DNA of 64,000 nt from Polyangium sp. 15x6 (GTDB taxonomy: Bacteria > Myxococcota_A > Polyangia > Polyangiales > Polyangiaceae): contig NZ_JASBQE010000009.1 of the NCBI RefSeq assembly GCF_029960785.1, positions 62,001-126,000 on the forward strand, written 5' to 3'. A model generated the notes under the pieces. That model searched no databases. It was not told the DNA's origin and saw only the letters and a program-made list of their open reading frames with translations. Made by a program: the position numbers and the translations under genes. Positions within the stretch are counted from its first letter, which is position 1; each line of letters begins with the position of its first letter. Shown here in pieces: positions 58,506-64,000 of this stretch.

Positions 58506-60649
58506 ACGAACGCGACTTCCGGCGCCGACTGGTCGTGGTCGTGCACGATGGCAGTATCGACGAGAAGCTCCGGGGGAGGCGGCGGCTCGGCTGCGGGTTT
58601 GCCGTCGCGGAAGAGATCCGGAATCTCGATGGTGTGGTCGTTCGTGTACGGATCGCAGAACCGGTCGTGCACATGCTCGCCGTCGTAGGGCATACGTAAG
58701 TTCGGATCCTGCTTCGGCTTCGGCGCGACGCGGGCCCGGATGGCGTCTGGGATGGCATTGCCCTGGAAGCTCTCGGTCGTCGATCCGAAATTCAGGTCTG
58801 AGCGTTTGCGATGCCAGTAGAGGCAAGTGCCGTTCGGCGCGTTCGTCAGGACGATCGTGTCGCGGAAGTCGTGGATGTACTGGAGCCCCGGCGTCGGCTC
58901 GACGAGCGGGTCGTTTTTCTTGTCGCGGTTCGGGTTCGCCTTCTTGATCTCGTACTTCTTTTTCTTGGCCTCGAACACGACGGGCTCCATCTCCGCGAGC
59001 CGCCGGTGGCGCGCGCCGTGCTCCCACATCATCCGCGCGAGCTCGCCCTGCGGCGTGTAGATGATGAACCAGCCCTGGAGCTTTTTGAACCCGGGCATGT
59101 TCCGGAGCGCCCACACGCAACGCGAGATGTGGAAATTGTCGTCCTCGGTCTCGCCGTACATCCGGAACATCTTGCTCACGTAGAGAATGTGATCGTCCGT
59201 CATCTTCGCCGGCGGTAAGCGTTCGGTGATGACGAGCCGCAAGAGGCCGATCGGGCGCGCGCGGCGGATGAACTCCGCCATCTCGACGAGGTCCTCGGGC
59301 GGCTCTGGCGGCACGCCGAGACCGCAGAACGTGTTGCCCTGATAGACCTGGGAGATGAAGTTCCCGTCATAGATGCCCTCCTTGCCCGTGGGATCCATGA
59401 GCGTGTGGGCCACGTGCTCGTCGAGCGGATGTCCGTTCGTCGTGTCGAGGAGCTGGACCTTCTTCTTGTCCTTGCTGATACGAAGAACGACGTTGATGTG
59501 CGAACCTTTGCGTTGCCCGGAGACCGGGACGTCGACCTGCACGGCGAAATTCTCCGCAGGTATCTCGTCGTACGTGGCGTCACTCGTGAGAATGGCTTGC
59601 TGCACCGAGACGTTGTTCTTCTTGTCTTCGAACAACACCTGCTGCTCTTTGTGCTGGCTCCGATCCTCGGGCAAGTCATTCAGTGTCCTCTCACGATACT
59701 CCTTCTTGAGCTGCGGAACCCCGTTCTTGTCGATCTCGGTCCAATACGGCGGCACCCACGCCGTCGTGTATTTCGCGTCCCCGAACGGATTGTAACAATA
59801 CGCCGATCCCGGCCGCAGCGGCACTGGCATCGCCTCCGTGCTGTTCACCGGCGCTCCCTTCTTCGGCGGCACCGGCTCGATCCCCGTCGCGACCGGCACC
59901 CGCAAATGCGCCACGTTCGTCGGGTACCACATCCCGCCCTTTTTCGGATCGAAGAGGGGTTTGCCCTTGTTCTGGCTCGCCGCCAGGTTCGCCCCGTCGA
60001 GGTGCTGCTCCAGCGTGAACCCGCGCGTGAGCACGCCGTACGTCGTGAGGTGCTGGCACGCGCACGCGAGCGACACGGCCGGATCCGTGTTCGGGTTCAT
60101 CGCGCTTTCCAGCGTTTTTCCTTCCTTCACCAGCGCGGCCTTGAACGCCTGGATCTCGAGGTGCGTCGCCGGGAACGTCGCGTTTTTCCGTGACGCGCAG
60201 GCCTTCTCGAAATCGACGCTGCGCCGCTGGATCCGCGAAAAGATGTACGAGTCCCACTTCGAGTTCTGGAAATACGCCTGCCCTGGGCCCCCGTACCGCA
60301 TTCCGAACACGATCTCCGAGAGAGCGCGCGCCCACGCCTCCTCGCCCTCGCTCGCGTCCCAGTCCTCGTTTTTCCCGGCCGGACCCGCCCACGCCTCGTC
60401 GAGGCTCCGGTGCAGCCGCTCCTCGATCCAGGCGAGGATTGCCGAAAGCGACTCGGGTTTCTCCTTGTCGAGCTCGCTCTCCAAGTATGGACCCGCGCCG
60501 ATCGCGCCCTCCGGAATGTCCGTCTCCGTGTGATTCAGGCACACGACGAGGCGCGGCGGAGCGCCCGGGTGCGCCGCGGGGTTCGATACCTTGCCGATGG
60601 CCTCGGCAACCGCCTGGATGAATTGCTTGTCCGCCTCGGGGATCGCCAT
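58502..60649 (-). CDS. Putative T6SS effector with papain-fold (NlpC/P60-like) motif order
   Basis: The 715-residue protein is encoded 7 bp downstream of vgrG and has no signal peptide, as expected for a VgrG-delivered cargo. I do not recognise the full-length family. In order, it shows SLACACQHLTTYG (Cys196/Cys198), PLRPGSAYCYNPFG (278-290), KGSHINVVLRI (His384) and VQLLDTTNG (398-406). This is the Cys, PGD-like turn, His, Asp/Asn order of papain-fold amidases such as NlpC/P60 and CHAP enzymes that cut peptidoglycan. The spacing is longer than usual, so the assignment is tentative. The C-terminal 150 residues include a second folded part. The partner is the Sel1 lipoprotein next door. Confidence 0.8.
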   Translation of the reverse strand: MAIPEADKQFIQAVAEAIGKVSNPAAHPGAPPRLVVCLNHTETDIPEGAIGAGPYLESELDKEKPESLSAILAWIEERLHRSLDEAWAGPAGKNEDWDASEGEEAWARALSEIVFGMRYGGPGQAYFQNSKWDSYIFSRIQRRSVDFEKACASRKNATFPATHLEIQAFKAALVKEGKTLESAMNPNTDPAVSLACACQHLTTYGVLTRGFTLEQHLDGANLAASQNKGKPLFDPKKGGMWYPTNVAHLRVPVATGIEPVPPKKGAPVNSTEAMPVPLRPGSAYCYNPFGDAKYTTAWVPPYWTEIDKNGVPQLKKEYRERTLNDLPEDRSQHKEQQVLFEDKKNNVSVQQAILTSDATYDEIPAENFAVQVDVPVSGQRKGSHINVVLRISKDKKKVQLLDTTNGHPLDEHVAHTLMDPTGKEGIYDGNFISQVYQGNTFCGLGVPPEPPEDLVEMAEFIRRARPIGLLRLVITERLPPAKMTDDHILYVSKMFRMYGETEDDNFHISRCVWALRNMPGFKKLQGWFIIYTPQGELARMMWEHGARHRRLAEMEPVVFEAKKKKYEIKKANPNRDKKNDPLVEPTPGLQYIHDFRDTIVLTNAPNGTCLYWHRKRSDLNFGSTTESFQGNAIPDAIRARVAPKPKQDPNLRMPYDGEHVHDRFCDPYTNDHTIEIPDLFRDGKPAAEPPPPPELLVDTAIVHDHDQSAPEVAFV

Positions 60650-60656
60650 GACAACC

Positions 60657-63332
60657 TCAAGTCCCGTGCACGTCGAGCAGCGTTCGTTGCGTCGCCTCGT
60701 CGAGCGCCCCCGTCTCTTCGAGCTCGTGATCCCGCTGGAACCAGGCGAGCGCCGCGCGTGTCTCGTCGTCGATCTCGCCCCGACTCGCGCCCACGTAATA
60801 GCCGAGGTTCTTCAGCCGCACCTGCGCGCCCGCAATCGAAGCGATGTCGGGCAGGGCGCCGATCTTCACCGAATACTCGCGCTTCGGCCCCGTGCGATCG
60901 TCGCCGAGCCACAACGTGATCCGCGCCGTCTGCGCGTCCTTCGGGACGTCCCGCTCCACGAGGCCATCGGGGCCCGTCGTGCCGTCGCCTTTGAAACCCT
61001 CGCATACGAGATCGTAGAGTTTGCCCGCGTAGGGCTCGAAGTTCTCGTCCGTGAGCTGGATGCGGAGTTTTACCGTTTCCGGCTCGGGCTCGTCGCGCGT
61101 CGGGTCCTTCGGGCGGCTGTCCTTGCAGTTCAAAAGAACCCGCGTCCCCTTCACGCTCGCGTCCCGATCGAGCTCGATCGACGATTTCTCGCCGTAGAGC
61201 TTCAGCACCTTCGAGACGATCTCCGCCTCCTCGCCGAGGCGCACGGCGGGGCCCTTGCCCGTCATGGCCGCGCTCTCCTGCCCCTCGATCTCCACGCGTC
61301 GCGCGCGGAGGACGATCCGATCCGAGAGGATCTCCACCACGCTGTCGCCCACCACCAATGAAATGCCCTGATCCGCCTGGATCCGAGCAGTTTTTCCGGA
61401 CGATACGATCCACTTCCCGGAGACGTTCGTCTCGACGATCCCGTCGTCGCGCCCCTCGCCCACGACGACCGCGTGCTCCGCCTCCACGCGGAGCACGCTC
61501 TGGCCCATCACCACCGTCATGTGATCGCCGTGCACCGTGTGCCGGTCCGATCCGTGCACGACCTCCGCGCGGCTGCCACGGACCTCGCTCGCCACGTCGC
61601 CGCCCGTCGTCTGCGCCATGCCGCCCGAGACGCTCACGGTCGCGCCGCCGTCGATCGTCTGCACGAGCGCGCCGGCCACGTGATCGTCGCGATCGCCCTG
61701 CACGCGCAGGACGTGCCTGCCGCCGATGGTCACGGTCTTGTCGTGCGTGACCGTCTCGTCGTGGTCATTTTCGATCGTCTCGCGCAGATCCTTCTGCGCG
61801 TGGACCGAGATCTCCTCGGCGCCGGCGCGATCCTCGAAGGAGATTTCATTGTAGCCGCCGCCGCCCGGCGTGGTCTGCGTGCGAATGCCGCTCCGGGTCT
61901 TCGCGTCGGGCAGCTTGAACGTGGGCGGGTGCGTCGCGTCGTTCAGGCAGCCCATCACGACGGGTCTGTCGAGGTCGCCGCCGAGGAAACCGACGAGCAC
62001 CTCCATCCCGACGCGCGGGATGAATTGAAAGCCCCAGCCGGTGCCCGCCCACGCCTGCGCGATGCGGATCCAGCAAGACGAATGCTCGTCGCGTTTTCCT
62101 TCCAGGTCCCAGTGGAACTGCACCTTGATGCGGCCGTACGGATCCGTATGAATTTCCTGCCCCGAGGGCCCCACGACCGTCGCCGTTTCCATCACCTGGC
62201 GCATCGTGCGGCGCGGCTTCTTCGGGCGGATGGCCACCGACGCAGGCGCCGCGCGGAACGTCGTCGTGAAAATGGGCTCGTTCGTCCCGGCGTGCTGCGG
62301 GTCGTGGCCCTCGTGGACGGCGCGGACCACGACGTAATGGCCGTTCAGCGCGGGGACGTCGTGATCTTCGAGCGTGAAGCGGTGGCCCGGTGACAGCCTG
62401 CGGCAATACGTCGTCCCCTCGGCGAGCGCGGCGCGCGCCCTTCGCTGTTCGAGCATGGTGATCGCCCGCGCCGGCTCGATCTCGGGCTCCTCGTCCTCGC
62501 CGTGGTGCTCGTACACGACGAGCCCCTCGGCCTTGCCCGCGCTCGCCCGCAGCTCGGCCGTGGGCTTGCGGAAATCGTGATCCCGGACGAGCGTGCCCTC
62601 CGTCGCCGCGCTCGTTTGTCGAATGAAACGCGTGACCTGATCCTCGCGGACCGTGAGCGCGGTCGCGCCGTCGGCCCGGCGGAACACGAGGACGTCGGCG
62701 CCGGGGATGCGCGGATAGAGCGTGGGGGCGTCGCCGAAGACCACGACCTCCCGGGCGTCGTCGGTGCCGTCGCCGGGAAACTCGAAATGGTAGAAGACGC
62801 CGGCCTCCGCGGCGAGGCGCTGCACGAAGGCGAGGTCGCTCTCGCGGTGCTGCACGCAATACGCGCGGCGCGGGTGCGGGCCGAGCAGGTCGAAGCGGCA
62901 AGGAATGCCGTGCCCCGCGAGCACGGCGGCGACGATCTCGGGGAACGTACGGTCTTGAAAGATGCGGCTTCGCTGGTTGAGCCGGCAGAGCGCGAGGCGT
63001 GGCGCGAGGCGGAGGCGGAAGGCGATCCGGCCTTGTTCGACCGCGCCCTCGGCCCGCACGCGCGAGACCACGCCGCGCACGATCCGCGGCGCGTGATCGG
63101 GGACCGCGATGCAGAGGACGGCGTCCTTGCCGATCGTGTCCCGCTCGAAGCTCGCCTCGTCGAGCCCCTGGGCCTCGGCGAACGCGACCACGTCGAAGGC
63201 GAAGGGCCGCGAGATGCGCTCCTCGCCGGCGATTTTCACGACCGTGAGGCGGCCTTTGCCGAGCTCCCCGACGCGGAGCTCGAAGTGGGTCCTGGGCTCG
63301 GAAGAATGGGCCATGGGCGAGGTAGCGCCCAC
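60657..63332 (-). CDS. vgrG: Type VI secretion spike protein VgrG with peptidoglycan-binding C-terminal extension
   Basis: This 891-residue VgrG has the gp27-like base domains in the N-terminal half (RVGELGKGRLTVVKIAGEE, RSRIFQDRTFPEIVAAVL, HRESDLAFVQRLAAEAG). The OB-fold follows (HTDPYGRIKVQFHWD, SCWIRIAQAWAGTGWG, FIPRVGMEVLVGFLGGDLDR), then a Gly/His-rich beta-needle to about residue 740. An extra domain covers about 755-825 (KLRIQLTDENFEPYAGKLYD). The last 60 residues are a peptidoglycan-binding PG_binding_1-like domain (AQVRLKNLGYYVGASRGEID). It pierces target cells and carries cargo. The start may be GTG 63332 or ATG 63314. It leads the putative effector and Sel1 genes. Confidence 0.95.
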   Translation of the reverse strand: MGATSPMAHSSEPRTHFELRVGELGKGRLTVVKIAGEERISRPFAFDVVAFAEAQGLDEASFERDTIGKDAVLCIAVPDHAPRIVRGVVSRVRAEGAVEQGRIAFRLRLAPRLALCRLNQRSRIFQDRTFPEIVAAVLAGHGIPCRFDLLGPHPRRAYCVQHRESDLAFVQRLAAEAGVFYHFEFPGDGTDDAREVVVFGDAPTLYPRIPGADVLVFRRADGATALTVREDQVTRFIRQTSAATEGTLVRDHDFRKPTAELRASAGKAEGLVVYEHHGEDEEPEIEPARAITMLEQRRARAALAEGTTYCRRLSPGHRFTLEDHDVPALNGHYVVVRAVHEGHDPQHAGTNEPIFTTTFRAAPASVAIRPKKPRRTMRQVMETATVVGPSGQEIHTDPYGRIKVQFHWDLEGKRDEHSSCWIRIAQAWAGTGWGFQFIPRVGMEVLVGFLGGDLDRPVVMGCLNDATHPPTFKLPDAKTRSGIRTQTTPGGGGYNEISFEDRAGAEEISVHAQKDLRETIENDHDETVTHDKTVTIGGRHVLRVQGDRDDHVAGALVQTIDGGATVSVSGGMAQTTGGDVASEVRGSRAEVVHGSDRHTVHGDHMTVVMGQSVLRVEAEHAVVVGEGRDDGIVETNVSGKWIVSSGKTARIQADQGISLVVGDSVVEILSDRIVLRARRVEIEGQESAAMTGKGPAVRLGEEAEIVSKVLKLYGEKSSIELDRDASVKGTRVLLNCKDSRPKDPTRDEPEPETVKLRIQLTDENFEPYAGKLYDLVCEGFKGDGTTGPDGLVERDVPKDAQTARITLWLGDDRTGPKREYSVKIGALPDIASIAGAQVRLKNLGYYVGASRGEIDDETRAALAWFQRDHELEETGALDEATQRTLLDVHGT

Positions 63333-63336
63333 GATA

Positions 63337-64000
63337 TCACCCGGGCGGCCGCACCGCGAGCGTGTAGAGCACGGATAAGTCGTTCTGGAGGTCCATCGCG
63401 TCCTCGCCTCGATCCCAGCCGAGGACGTGCCCGATCGTCCGGATGGCCTCGGTGTCGTCCCGATCGAAGGTTTTCACCTCGAAGCCCGCAGCCGTGAAAG
63501 CCTCGCGCGGAAACGGGGAGCGGCCGTCGGACCAGGGCACGAAAGGTTTGTCCGCGGGCGTCGGGGCCGGGCAGATGTTGTAGATGAGGAAAGACCCCCC
63601 GGGCCGCAAGCGCTCGAAGACGGCGCCGAGGAAGGCCGCGTCGTCGACGCCGAGCCGGATGAGCTTGCGCTCGTCCGCGGGTCTGTCCGGGTGGATGTAC
63701 CCTTTCTTGAGGACGTTTTTCGAGACAATCACGTCGAACGGGCCCACGGCGGCCGCGCGGACCGCGGGATCACCGGGAAAGCTCCCGTGGAGGAGGCGCA
63801 GCGAGCCGGGCGCGCCGGAGAGGCCGCGGATTTCGCCTTGATCGCCGGGCACGCCATAGAGCGCGGCGAGGAGCGGATCGACGTCCACGCCGACCGCCTG
63901 GACGCCGAGGCTCGCGAGCATCCGGAGGTGCCCCGCGGCGCCGTACCCGAAATCGAAGAATCGCGACCCGGGCGGCAACGTGACCCCGGCTTCGCCGAGC
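63337..64000 (-). CDS. SAM-dependent methyltransferase (5' end beyond window)
   Basis: The frame enters from the right edge without a start (the first visible residues read LGEAGVTLPPG) and ends at TGA 63337, so at least 220 residues are present. Class I methyltransferase motifs are clear: motif I FFDFGYGAAGHLRMLASLG, an acidic strand VGVDVDPLLAAL, and the post-I and motif III area FDVIVSKNVLKKGYIHPD and FERLRPGGSFLIYNICP. The GYG in place of GCG/GxG is unusual but workable. The substrate is unknown. The gap to vgrG is 4 bp, so they may share a transcript, which would put methyltransferase expression under the same control as the T6SS module. Confidence 0.88.
   Translation of the reverse strand, partial: LGEAGVTLPPGSRFFDFGYGAAGHLRMLASLGVQAVGVDVDPLLAALYGVPGDQGEIRGLSGAPGSLRLLHGSFPGDPAVRAAAVGPFDVIVSKNVLKKGYIHPDRPADERKLIRLGVDDAAFLGAVFERLRPGGSFLIYNICPAPTPADKPFVPWSDGRSPFPREAFTAAGFEVKTFDRDDTEAIRTIGHVLGWDRGEDAMDLQNDLSVLYTLAVRPPG

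Overview
The window looks like chromosomal DNA of a Myxococcota bacterium, most likely a Polyangium- or Sorangium-type member of the Polyangiales. This is an inference. The signs are very high G+C with strong third-position G/C, many Ser/Thr kinases, lipoproteins with Gly-rich linkers behind the lipobox, Myxococcus-type Cys-rich repeats, a fibro-slime domain, and frequent GTG/TTG starts with 4-bp gene overlaps. No rRNA, tRNA, CRISPR array or insertion sequence was seen. Both edges cut genes: a GNAT acetyltransferase on the left and a SAM methyltransferase on the right.

Layout. 1-12.1 kb (all minus strand): GNAT protein, a giant trypsin/nSTAND/beta-propeller protein overlapping a calcineurin-like phosphoesterase, an SDR oxidoreductase, pyruvate phosphate dikinase with nine 42-bp tandem repeats upstream, and a Cys-rich lipoprotein. 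12.2-14.6 kb: a TonB-domain/TonB-dependent-receptor fusion. 14.6-25.7 kb: the most striking block, with five acetoacetate-decarboxylase-like (ADC-like) domains of two kinds, a carotenoid-desaturase-like flavoenzyme fused to one of them, a CrtC-like lipocalin domain fused to a polyprenyl diphosphate synthase, and a quinone-oxidoreductase-type enzyme. I read this as an uncharacterised isoprenoid pathway. A 1776-residue Ser/Thr/His hybrid kinase (25.7-31.1 kb) starts 19 bp behind it. 31-38 kb: lipoproteins, a translationally coupled kinase / TPR protein / C-type lectin operon, an OsmC protein, a hydrolase and a low-complexity lipoprotein. 38-44 kb: a beta-barrel-like protein, a phosphatase lipoprotein, a zinc-ribbon/hydrolase fusion, a truncated acyl-CoA dehydrogenase, a ferritin-like lipoprotein and a DoxX-like protein. 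44-49.6 kb: M1 peptidase lipoprotein operon, a hydrolase and a DUF378 protein. 49.7-56.2 kb: surface lipoproteins (EGF/Cys-rich, fibro-slime, beta-helix) around a divergent SecY-like membrane protein, then purine nucleoside phosphorylase. 56.2-63.3 kb: a VgrG-led type VI secretion effector module.

The candidates for undescribed biology are the ADC/isoprenoid locus, the zinc-ribbon SecY-like protein, and the VgrG operon with a possible papain-fold effector and a Sel1 lipoprotein partner. All functional calls come from reading motifs and gene context. No database search was run.
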